From Vitis vinifera (taxonomy: Eukaryota; Streptophyta; Magnoliopsida; Vitales; Vitaceae), in the NCBI RefSeq assembly GCF_030704535.1, contig NC_081822.1:32533501-32597500 (forward strand): 64,000 nucleotides of DNA, given 5' to 3'. Both the position numbers and the translations under genes were made by a program. The notes below the pieces were generated by a model. It did no database searches. It saw only the letters and a list, made by a program, of their open reading frames with translations, and was not told the origin of the DNA. Position 1 is the first letter of the stretch. Each line of letters begins with the position of its first letter. This document shows positions 50,011 to 61,407 of the stretch, piece after piece.

Positions 50011-52760
50011 ATAGATGACATAGTTCTAATCCAGATCCATTAGATACGTCTGTTTTAGTTCTACAGGATAGACATAAGTCTCATTTAGTTGAGTCTGGTC
50101 AGATATGTATATGAAAACACATAATATCTCTTTAAATAATGAAAAATTTTGCAGTTTATTATCTAAATGATTTATTTGTATTTTTACAACTTGCTTCAGT
50201 CTTGACTTGTCGACAACATATATCTAGGTTTATGCAGGAGTGGGAGATGGATCCTCGTCTTCGACCTTATATTATTCGATCTGGATTTTATGGTGTATAT
50301 CGTATTGGACACATTACACTAGTTTGGGGATTGATCACTAGTCTAGTTGAGAGATGGTGTCCTGAGACACACACATTTCAATTACCTGTTGGGGAGATGG
50401 CCATTACTTTATAGGATGTTGTTGTCATATTAGGACTTCGTATTCATAGGCTTCCCATCACTGGCACATGTGATATAGATTGGTCACTGCTATGTTATAA
50501 ACTTTTAGGGGTGACTCTCCCTACATCTGAGATTAAAATATCAGCGATATCGACACGATGGCTATGTCACCAGTTCTCTCATCCACCAGTTGATTCAGAT
50601 GATGCCACATTAGAGCGGTATGCACGAGCTTTCATATTAGGACTCATAGGTTCAACGCTATTTACAGACAAAAAGGGTACCCACATCCATATGTGTTATC
50701 TCCCACTGCTTAAAGACTTGACTCAGACATCTATGTATAGTTGGGGCAGTGTAGTATTAGCACACCTATATAGGGAGTTATGTTGAGCGAGTTTGGATGG
50801 TGTCACCGATATTGTTGGATGTGTCACACTATTATAGGTATAATTAATTATTCACATTAGATTAAAATTTTTAGTTGCTTCAAGTTTATTATTTAAGTAA
50901 AATTTTAATGTTACATTTTTTTTCTAGTTGTGGTCTTGGGAGAGACTACACCTGGGTCGACCCGATTTTGGTCGACTACCAGCCCCTCTAGCAGCCCAGC
51001 ATTTAGAGCATGATGCAGCCGATGATTTACCAGCTAAGCATTTAGACCAGGGATTATAGGATGAGGCATTGTTATACGAGGGTTTACTAGCTAATCCGTT
51101 AGGATATAGATGGAGAGTACCTTTGTCATGGGCTCAAAACCCATCACGTGTGTTGACATTTTATCGAGACCGATTAGATGTACAGACCCATGACCAGGTA
51201 CATATAAGATGTAATGTGTTATTGTTAACCATATAAACTTTAACTTTATTAATTTCAAATGTTGATTTTAATAGGTTTTATGGGAGTCTTACGTGGGAGA
51301 CTTAGTTGCCCATCTTCCGACGATATATCTAGCAGACTAGGAGATTTAGCGGATGATGTCACCTCTTATTTGCTTTGACATTGTCGAGTGGCATTGATCG
51401 GAGCGAGTGCTACGACAGTTTGGCATCCAACAAGGGATACCTTCATCTTGTTCCATAGAGCAAGACCTCCATTCTGTGGATAGGCGAGGATGACATAAGT
51501 ATGATTAGGGGGCATTCCATGCACAGTATATTACCTTATGGGCTAGTCATGCGGAGCGTATTGCGATGGCACCACCTATGGTGGGTGCTATGTAGTTTCA
51601 TGATCCATATATGGAGTGACACCGACGTATTACATGACGTTTGATCACACCCCCTCTCCATAGAGATCAGATTGAGGTATCATAGTACAGCAACAACTAC
51701 TCAGTTGTTGGTAAGATTTTCTAATTTATAAATGGTTTATTAAATTATAATTAATTAAAAATCATTTTTGTCCATTTAAATTTTTTTTTATTTAATAGAT
51801 CACTGGTATGGTTGAGATTGCTAGTCGATTTGCTGGGCCTACTTCAGGTGCATTAGGTGACATTCATCGGATTGCTATTGATATTTTGCATGTTATTGGA
51901 TAAGACCATCGCATACATTTTGCCCGTCAGTCGCCTACATCATCATACTCATCCATGAGACCACCTATATCAGCCACTACAATTAGGATGCAGCCTATTT
52001 GAGGCCGAGGGAGAGATAGTAGGAGAGATGGTGGGCGAGCTAGTCAACAGCCTCGATGATCTATGCATCCACCCGAGACCATGTTAACACCATCCACATC
52101 ATCTACCCCAATTGCACTTGAGGCTTCCACGCTTCCCCCTTCACTCCTACCATCACCTTCACCTAGACTTTCTCCCTTAGAGCATGTCGTATCAGATACC
52201 ACTCTACCATCACCTATATTTCCTCCCACAGAGGCCATTATACCTGATGTCACTACACAAGAGGCTACCCCACTATCTACTAATCTACCATCACCTCTAC
52301 CTTGTCTCGAGGAGACCACTACACCACATGTCACCTCACCATCATCACTTATATCTCCTCTCCTCGAGCCCACTATATCAGATGTTATTGCACCAACTAC
52401 CACTATCGTAGATGTCATTCTTCCCTCTCCTATATCACCTCTCCTAGATGCTACCATATCAGATATCACTATACCTGAGATCAACCCACCATCTACCACC
52501 TTACCATCTCCTTCACCTCTTCCCATAGAGACTACCATGCATCATACCCTTACACATGTTACACAGTTAGATGTATGTCTACCTAGGAGACATTGTGGTC
52601 CACATAGACGTCGAGTCTTGCCTCCATCAGTTCCATCTCAACCTATACATATTGAGACATGACAAATTGCATAGATAGATTCCACAAAGATGTCTCTATA
52701 TCATAGGTGTCCGCAGAGAAAGAGGAAGACCCCATCATGTGGCACTCATTGAGGATTGTT
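50011..52760 (+). pseudogene. Plant mobile domain (PMD, MAIN-like) gene relic with proline-rich tail
   Basis: It follows the MULE transposase on the same strand, an arrangement known for PMD-carrying MULEs. A start-like MEYR at 50005-50016 is followed by a stop, then LDTSVLVLQDRHKSHL. The PMD proper lies at about 50190-50790: RPYIIRSGFYGVYRIG, LVERWCPETHTFQLPVGE, then a TAG where a codon before DVVVILGLRIHRLPITG is expected, then TRWLCHQFSHPP and ERYARAFILGLIGSTLF. After an intron near 50830-50925 come LWSWERLHLGRPDFGRLP and YRWRVPLSWAQNPSRVL. The tail (about 52060-52660) is Pro/Ser/Thr-rich with repeated SP(L/I)SPLL-type units. Several stops; inactive. Host MAIN-type PMD genes are an alternative, but the MULE neighbour argues for a TE origin. 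Confidence 0.82.
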
Positions 52761-53115
52761 TTTTAGTTTTTGTGTTTATTTTCATTTGCATTATATTGTT
52801 AACTTTTTTTTATTATGAAAAAATTATTATATATTTAAATGAAAATATGATAAATTTTAAACTTAAATTGAACTTATATATACCACTTACATATAACAAT
52901 CTGACAACCTAAAAATTTTGTTTTAGGTTTAAATTTAAACTAATTATATTTATAAGTAATTAGTTACAACAACACTATATCAATATAGAAAAAATAATGC
53001 ATTAAAAAAAATTTACAATCTTAACTTCAATCAAAATAATTCTTAAAAAAATTGAACATTTGCATGATTTAAAATTTGAACTTAAAAAATTGGTTTTAGG
53101 TTTAAATTTAAATTT
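52761..53115. other. AT-rich stretch after the PMD relic
   Basis: Nothing recognisable. Phrases built on GGTTTAAATTTAAA occur twice (about 52925 and 53097). Confidence 0.4.
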
Positions 53116-53182
53116 ATGATCACCAACTACTATTTTGACTATTTTTAAAAAAAAATCAAAAATCGTAATTACCAATTACATT
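53116..53182. repeat. Two degenerate copies of the 42.8 kb hairpin arm
   Basis: ATCACCAACTACTATTTTGA and ATCGTAATTACCAATTACAT are both diverged versions of the left arm at 42812 (GTAGTCACCAACTACAG), in direct order. They mark the far side of the MULE/PMD region. Confidence 0.5.
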
Positions 53183-53226
53183 TTTGTGGTGTGAATACCC
53201 TCATGAATAAGACACACATCACATTG

Positions 53227-53715
53227 AAAATTATTTTGAGAATAAAATTAATTTATGAATTTTTTGTTTTAATTCCCAATATCTCATGGAAGATTCAAAG
53301 ACTAAATCTTGGGTTGTGAGAGGAGACCTACATCCCTTCAGTAAGGTTAAGGAGAATTCTTTGGAGCAATTGGAGATTGTTGCGTTGTGGACGTGGATCA
53401 AATTGTAGGTTCTAGAGAGCAAGTTTTAAGGTAATTAGCCATGTAATTCCATGTAACTTGATCTCAAATAATGAATTTTATCTTAGAGATCTTAAACCCT
53501 ATGGTTTTTTTATCTCCATAGTTAGTGAGGGTTTCCCATGTAAAAATTTATTGTGTCCCTTGCTTTGAGTTATTTGATTATGGTTGTTTTATTTATCCCT
53601 AATATCTCATGGAATTAAATTGAGTTAATAATTTAACTCCTAAATTATAATATTTAAAAACACACTCATTCACCCCCTTTAGGTGTTAACATACTGGACA
53701 ACGGTTTTTAATTAG
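53227..53715 (+). mobile_element. LTR and PBS fragment of a Ty1-copia-type element
   Basis: The end of this stretch, CACACTCATTCACCCCCTTT then AGGTGTTAACA, followed by TTTTTAATTAGTATTAGAGT, has the layout of an LTR 3' end plus a PBS variant. The element at 12060-12125 has the same layout. No internal region follows in this orientation. Fragment only. Confidence 0.45.
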
Positions 53716-53849
53716 TATTAGAGTTGACTTTTCAAAATAAAAATAAATGTTTTTATTGATCCTATAACTTCAATATGGAATAATAGAGATCTAAGGTTCT
53801 CTTAAACATATTTGAATTTTGTAATGTTTCCCCTTTATTATGACTCAGT

Positions 53850-54660
53850 TGAAACAGACCTTTTTTGTACTTGGTTACCATAGGCACCATCACTCCTATT
53901 CATCTTCCTTTGTTGTTCTCTATATTGTTGAAGCTCTTTATTATCCTTTTTCGCTATAAGGGCTCTATAACATTTAAATAGACATTTAGCTTCAAAATAG
54001 ATATCTTGTTCTCTAGATAGGGTTTCAATTCATCCTGAAACTTTAATGCATTTTTCTCTTATGTAGCAATCAATTGTGGAGCAAAATGTGCCAATTTGTA
54101 AGTTTGGCCTCATACGGGGCTACTGTTATATCCCCCTATTCCAAATGAACAAACTCTCTCACCTTTTGTTGTCTAACACTATTAGGGAAATACTTTTATT
54201 ATTATATATATATATATATATATAATGCCTCCTTAAATTGTCTCCAAATTATAGGTCTCTGATCCTTTAAAAGTCTCTTGGTCATACGCCACCAATGATT
54301 TACCTCTTTATCTAACATAAATGTTGCATAAGAGGCTTTTTTCTCCTCAAAGCAATCTGTGATATCAAAGAATTTCTTCATCTTAAGAATCCAAGTCTTT
54401 GCCTTTGTTGGATATGGAATACCAAAAAAGTAAGAAGGACACAACTTCTTTAAGTCATCAAATGAGTTACCCCTAGAAGATGAGGATTGTCCAAGAACTT
54501 GAGTATTAGTAGCTTCAGCCTAACACTCAACCAAACTAGCCAAAGTCTCAAGATACCTATAAAGTTTTTTTACATTCATAGGAGGCAAACCCTCAAGTGG
54601 AGGAGGTACATCATCATTAGCTTGACTATTTTGGGAAGATGCTAGTCTTCTTGGTGGCAT
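53850..54660 (-). pseudogene. Ty3-gypsy gag, minus strand, broken
   Basis: It reads leftward from ATG at about 54660 (MPPRRLASSQNSQANDD). Next come KAKTWILKMKKFFDITDC, YATFMLDKEVNHWWRM and IIWRQFKEALY, the classic gypsy gag block at about 54202-54444. A TA microsatellite at about 54205-54225 interrupts the frame. Beyond it AHFAPQLIAT, LKPYLENKISILKLNVY and QQYREQQRK continue the gag in shifted frames to about 53870. Stops and frameshifts are present and no pol follows. Confidence 0.82.
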
Positions 54661-54839
54661 GTTATCCTATAAAACATTAGGTATCACTAAATTAGTCATT
54701 AAAAAACCAATTAGACAATTTAGATTTTTAAGGAAGAATAGAAATTTATACAAAACGAAGCTAAAACTTAAATTAATGTGTCACTCATCTATCTCCAAAG
54801 TAAACTAAAACAAATTCCCAACAAGATCATAACCTAGTA

Positions 54840-54850
54840 CTCTGATATCA
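54840..54850 (-). other. PBS of the minus-strand gypsy element
   Basis: TGATATCAGAG on the minus strand, a one-base variant of TGGTATCAGAG, between the LTR end at 54854 and the gag start. Confidence 0.6.
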
Positions 54851-54853
54851 CCC

Positions 54854-56990
54854 TGCCACACCCCAAAACCCACTCCAAGGGCATGACGATCATTTCACAC
54901 CTCAACCTTAAAGACTCAAAGTGGAAATGACATAAACATTCATCTTGTAATTAGATGATTTCCAATTACTAAATTCCAGTTCAACGTAGTAAAACAAATA
55001 AATTTTATAATCCTCAATTTTTAACTTTAAAACTAATACATTAACCAAAGTGTTATTATCTAAATAACTCCAAACTCAAATAATTTAAACGAACAATAAT
55101 TAAATTTTAACATTTAAACAATGTCTAAAATAAAGTTTGGACCAAAATTCTAATAAAGAAAATTTTTTAGCCTAACCATTACTCTCGCCCGAACTAAGAG
55201 TATCTAAAAAATTGTCAACGAAAGGGAATGAGCTTAAAGTGCAATAAGGAATATCAATACATTTTCATAGATACCATACATTTTCAATTATGATTGCAAA
55301 TAGGAAACATAATGTATAATCATTTTCATAAAAACTTTTGAGTTAAAACATGTTAATACATTTAAACTTTTCAATCAAACATTTTCATATTCATATCAAA
55401 TCTAGTTATCAAATATCAAATGGTGCTCAATTAGGTGAGATTTTACAAATTAGTGGCTAGTCTTAAATTTATTCCTTTTAAGATAGACGAACCCAAAGGT
55501 TAACAATTGTAACTCGTTAACTAGCAAGGTCATAAGATCAACTATTGTAACCCCTTTATTAGAGCTGAAAAAGTTAATAATTATAACTCATTAGCTAAGG
55601 TCATATAAATAAGAGTTAAACATTTTATTTCATTAATTCACACTTACAAAACAAAACATCATATCTCGACAATTTTCATTTTATTAACAAAGAAAATGGT
55701 CTAATATATTTTTCATGCAAAACATATATTTGATCCATATAAAGAAATAAAAATAATATTTTACACATTTCAAAATACAATATAAAAAAAAATTATTTCA
55801 TTTTACAAAATTTGCATTAATTTCCCTTACCTAAAAAAAACATTTAAAATCTTGAAGAATTTAGCTCAAAAAATCTACTCCTCACCTAACAAAAAATAAA
55901 TTAAAAAAAAACTATTTATCTAAAATTATAGGTTTTTAAATCTTAATAATTTCCTATATTAATAATATTATCACCAATATTATTCTCAACTTCCTAACCA
56001 ATAACAATTTAATTAGTGAGTTTTTAAATTTTTATAAAAGTTATGTTACTTTCAAAATATATTCCCAATAATTTATCAATATATTATTATTATTTCTTTT
56101 GTTTTTTTACTAAATCTATCAAAAATATATTATTTCCATTTTTATTTATTTATTTATATTATTATTATTTTCTTCTAGGTCATTTGCCATATAATCACAA
56201 ATTTTTTGTTACCTTTTACCATTTCTACTTCATTATTAATATTATTTTTCACTAGCCCAACATTATAATTATTAGCACTAAGGGGCCCTCTCACACACTA
56301 TTTCTTCCTCACTCTCCACCAAAACACTATTTCTCCACACGTCATCACATCACATAACTTTTATTTTTCATTCCTATCTACAAGGGACTTTGGAGAACTC
56401 ACATTCCTTATTATATTATTATTATTATTATTTTCTCACATCCTGCTACAAGCAAGCATGCAACTTTTGTACCTTTTTTTTTTCTCAACATCAAATCAAA
56501 ACATGTATGACAACAAAATCTCTATTTTTCCTTTTTTTCTTAACTCTATATGTATATATTTTTTTCTTTTTCCTTTTTCAACTCTCAACCTTTCATTTAT
56601 TATTATTTTTCACATCTAATAATATATTTTTTTCTATTGATTTATTTATTTATCTAGACCTATTCATTTGAATAATCAAAATTTATCGATCTTCATTAAT
56701 AAATCGAACTATGTTCATAAATTTTCAATCTTTTTGACTTAAAAATTAATCAAACGAACTATAATTTAAATTAAGATCTTTCAATTTTTTTTAAAATATT
56801 CAAATATAAGAATTAAAATCTTATTTCGCAAATCTGATCTTCAAATCCTAAGCTTTCAAATCCTCAAACCCTAATCCTACGTTTCTCTAATTCAGGTTTC
56901 TGAATGAAAAAAACAAGTAAAATCCAATTTATACCTAGAGTTTTTCCTCCTTTCATATATATATTATCATTTTATAGATGACAGTAGATG
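54854..56990 (-). mobile_element. LTR of the minus-strand gypsy element (related to the solo LTR)
   Basis: The right-hand LTR end on the minus strand reads ...TTTTGGGGTGTGGCA, matching the end of the solo LTR at 40642. Similarity continues through GTGAAATGATCGTCATGCCC, the GTTAAC-type duplicated units at about 55495-55590, and the GGTGAGGAGTAGATT phrase at about 55875. The outer half, beyond about 56000, is much diverged and its outer edge was not found; 56990 is a guess. The gag at 54.2-54.7 kb belongs to this copy. Confidence 0.65.
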
Positions 56991-57094
56991 GAAAAACAAA
57001 TCTACAAATTCCTTTTCCTTTTATTTTTATTTATTTATTTCTTCTTCCAATACCCAGCTATCATCTTCACAATGATAAAAGGTGATACAAGAGA

Positions 57095-57173
57095 ACTCTC
57101 TCTCTCTCTCCCTCTCCCTCTCCCTCTCTCTCTCTCCCTCTCCCTCTCCCTCTCCCTCTCTCTCTCTCTCTCT
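57095..57173. repeat. CT microsatellite
   Basis: Long run of TCTC and TCCCTC units, pure and interrupted. Confidence 0.9.
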
Positions 57174-57194
57174 TTTAAGTTCAATCAGCTTTGG

Positions 57195-57478
57195 ATCCTT
57201 CTTCATCTTGGGTTACATTTCAATTAATTAACATTAACACCACTTGCCAAAATTCACCAAAAGTACCATTTTGGCACTCTTAAACCCCAAATGGACATCA
57301 CATATGATTCAGAAATAAATTTCAAATGGGTCATCTATCCTTCTTCATCTTGGGTTACATTTCAATTAATTAACAATAACACCACTTGCCAAAATTCACC
57401 AAAAGTACCATTTTGGCACTCTTAAACCCCAAATGGACATCACATATGATTCAGAAATAAATTTCAAATGGGTCATCT
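57195..57478. repeat. 142 bp tandem duplication
   Basis: 57195-57336 and 57337-57478 are two copies differing at one base that I can see (ACATTAAC versus ACAATAAC). The unit starts ATCCTTCTTCATCTTGGG. It is non-coding and lies 0.5 kb past the stop of the gene at 57987. Confidence 0.92.
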
Positions 57479-57986
57479 TTCTAAAATCATACTGGACTTT
57501 TGGGCTTCAACCGAATGAACATGTAACTAGTTATGAGCCCAAATCCATGCGCCTGCTTTTTTGACCAATTGCTAAAAACAGAACTTTTTTCTTTTTGTCC
57601 ATTTTTTCTCTATTTTCCCTCAAACTTTGTTCCTCCAGAACCAAGCACATATAGGGTAAAGGCTTCAGTACATGGAGAAGAGGCTATAAAAATACAGTAC
57701 ACTGTCTGTCTCCCACAGGATATTGTCATTTTGCCATTGTATGATCTTGTAGGCTTGTAGCCTTCAAGTCTACTAACTAGTTCTAAGTTTGCGAATGTAA
57801 GTGTGAAATAGAATGAGGAAGATGAACCTTAGTATAAAGGCGAAAATGAGGATATTCTTCACATAAAATTTCTATATATTTGTTGACAACAGAAGTATTA
57901 TTCAAGCATACAGAAATAATTAAGTGCAGAAATACCGCGGGGGGTGGGGGTGTGGTTAGGTGAAACCTGAACAAATTGGCAAAAAA

Positions 57987-60900
57987 CTAAAAAAAGCCTT
58001 CACCATCATCAGTAGTATCTTCAGGAACCAATACATCAAAATCACTTACAGTCCATTCTGCAGTCTCCCCTTTGCTGCTAACATATATTTCAGTACCAAC
58101 ATTGATGGAAGTCCACACCCGCTTCGCGGGTTTGGTTCCTGGATCCTGTACAAGATAACAATTCAGGAGGCTCCATGAAATTCACATTATACTGCATATG
58201 GATGCATGCATACTTTGCTGAGCCATTACATAATGGAGGAAATTGAGAATAGAGCAGTGGATTAACTTTATCGTTACTCGACTTTTTGGCATCAGACACA
58301 TCTATCCATTCAGAGCTCAAACGAAAATGAAACTCCTTTGGATGCCAAGCCATGGCCCTAGAAATTTACTGCATGATCTTTAAGAAAGAATTTCCTCTAA
58401 CAAATACCACAAGTTGCAGATATCCCTGTTATAGCAATCAAAACATTTTGAAAACTAGATGAAATGACTTTAAATCTTATATAGTGTAGAACTTGATCTC
58501 AATCTGTGGTTAGGTTTGAAGATGAACTAAACTGAAGGAAATATTTTGGTCATTCAGGCTCAGCAAGCTCATGCTCTGCCCAAGCTTGAATCAAGTTCAG
58601 GTCCTCCTGTTTGAGTAGCAGTTAGTCTTCACACTAGTAGATCAATTTTCATTTTTAAACAATACAAAAAGGATGAATTACCCTTTAGATTGGACAACAA
58701 CAAAACAGGACATGGACAATAAGACGACTGAGCAAAAGCAAGATCGATTTTGGTTCAGCTCAGCTTAAAATCTTGCATATGTAAATGATTGCAAATGACA
58801 TGCCTTCCAAGTGGTAACATGAAACATCCACTATAGGCAAACTCTATATCACAGGACATGCATCTGATTTGTACAAAGTAACATGCCAATAATGAAGTTA
58901 CTGTAGCATTCAACAACAGATTAAATTCAGAAAATTTTAGTCAGCATTCAGCAGTAAGTAAATTACCTGGTAGAAATACAATCGACTAGAGAGCGCTCCC
59001 ACTTCAAGCTCCCATGTCCTGGAATCCCCAATCCATCCATCTCCTTTCTTTGCAGGATAACCGTGCACAGCCCACTCAGGATGTGGAAGAATTTGAACCA
59101 ATTCCTGTGATTGTGGATTACTATATGGGTCACAGATATCAAAGGGTTTCTCCAAATAGTCAGCATTCCCTGGCCCACAGTATAGATGATAGGCAGAATA
59201 TGGAAACCGGGATGTATCATTTCTATATATTATTTCACCATCAGCACTAACATGATAAGGTGGGCAAGAAATGAGGTTATTTGGGCGGCACCAGTTGGTA
59301 GTTGCCGGATTTATGATCATCTCACTATATCTGGTCACATCTGTCAGAACATCACCATCACATGGATCTCCATTGTTCTTCCAACAACTTCCTATATCAA
59401 GGAGATAAAATTGACTGTTGGTGCCTCCTCCACGTTTAATATCAAGCGTCAGTTTCACAGTAAAGTTTGGAGATTCTGGCAACTGAAATGGCAATTAAAC
59501 TTAAAAACATTACTCTTCTGATATCTGCCAAATACATTAGCGACATATTTAAGAAAATAAGGGGCATGAGAACTTGCTAAAATAAATATTCAATTAAACT
59601 ATCAAAAGATTCAAACATTGAAGCAAAAAAGAACTAATGTCGAGATTTTTATGAAATTTATTAATTTCCTACTGCAAATTAGGAAATAAGCCAGTCACCA
59701 TGCAAAACCAAGGATTATACAACTGGGCAGTAAGAAAAAGCTATATCTAAGAACAAACCTTATTCATGATGCCACGGCCATTATAGTGATAACCACCATT
59801 GAATCCTTTAGTTGCATCTGAACGGAGATACAACATAAGCCAAGGATACTTTGCAGATGTTGTCAACTTTTGTGAGAAAATCCAACTCCCTGAGCTCATA
59901 TTCTTCATCCATGAGACCGAGAAGTAAGAGTTCTTCCCTGGACCTTTGCTCAAATCGGCATCAAGGTCATAGGTCCCATAAAATTCTCCAGTTAAAGACA
60001 CATTTTCGTCCCCAGAAGAAACCACTCTGGAGTAGTTATGGTACACAAGTGGTTGATTCATACATCCTTCACCAAAACATGGAAATGTTCTCTTTGTAAC
60101 TATTTTACTAACTTTCTTGCCATTTTCAGGGCAAAGTGTTGTGTTTTTGTCGAAGTTGCCATTCTTGAGCATGATCATCCAAAACTGCCATGGTTCTGCA
60201 GAATTAGAATCATGCACCTCACACAGAGAACCAAGATACAGTTCCTTTTCCACAGCAAACAGGTCAGGGTCTGTATGAGAATAAAAACCCTCAACAGGGA
60301 ATACATCACCAGCACCCAAATGGTTGTCTGATTTCTCCACTTTATGATGTGCTTCACACTTGCTCCCATTATCATGCAAAAAACCATCCACCGAATCTAC
60401 TAATTTATGGGGAGAAAATGGGGGGAGAAAAAAAAAAAGAGAGAGAGAGAGAAAAAAAGAAGCTAAAAATGATTACTAAGAAAGTGAAATTCAGAAGTAA
60501 CTGTCCATTTTGCACTAAAACTAAAATTAGTAATGGAATTTGACAGTACTAAAGATGATTGGAAGTGCCAGACTCTAGCTGTAATGGAATTCAGAAGTTT
60601 ATTCATGGGTCCATGAATAAACTTCAAAAGAAAATTCTACATATGGATGCCCATGAAAGCCACACAAATCATTCTAATATAGATGTTACTGCAAAACTAA
60701 ACTTTGTTCTGTGGCTCCCCTATGAACTGCAAACCAAGGAAAAAAAAAAGGAAGTCTGTGGCCTATGATTCCCTAAAGAAAGAGTACAGATTACAGATGG
60801 AAATTGCCAAAGTTACTAATCTTATATTGCTTTGTTACTGTGATTAATGCAAACTCTCACATTTTCTCATCTAATGAGAAATTAAAGAAAAAAAAAAAAA

Positions 60901-61348
60901 ACACTTTGTATATTTCAGTAATTCCTGGATCATTTAGAAGTAGTGGGAATTTTGCAACTGATACATGCATTATTTCTCTAAAGGTTGTTCATGAAATGCT
61001 CTGTTTTGTTGCAGAAACCCAAAATGAGAAGAAAATAATTACATTTTTCTAAGTCTTAAATTTTCAATATTTGGGATTTGAGAACCCAAAAACTTCACCT
61101 AATTAAACCTATACAACTATTTTGGCTTAGCTGGGAGTTGTTCTTTTAGTTACCTATTGGCTATTTCTTGTATACCAAAGCATAAAAGTAACAATCCAAA
61201 ATTTTCTTTTTCTACATTTCCTAATGAAACAAAGAGAGGGAATATAAACAACTTCAACTGTCATAGCCTCTGGTAGATTCTACAAAATTATAAAATAAGA
61301 ATAACAAATCCTCAAAAGAAATTTAATATTGAAAGCACAGTATCGAGA

Positions 61349-61407
<59 letters not shown>

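Noticed and set aside
52044-52538. Long minus-strand frame (164 codons) rich in Gly, Val and Ser
   Set aside because: It is the shadow of the repetitive PMD proline-rich tail on the other strand; its composition follows from the repeat.
57195-57478. Possible CRISPR-like or satellite array
   Set aside because: Only two adjacent copies without spacers; a simple tandem duplication in plant DNA.
59014-60331. Plus-strand frames over the secreted-protein gene
   Set aside because: Antisense shadows of exons 2 and 3 of the minus-strand gene.
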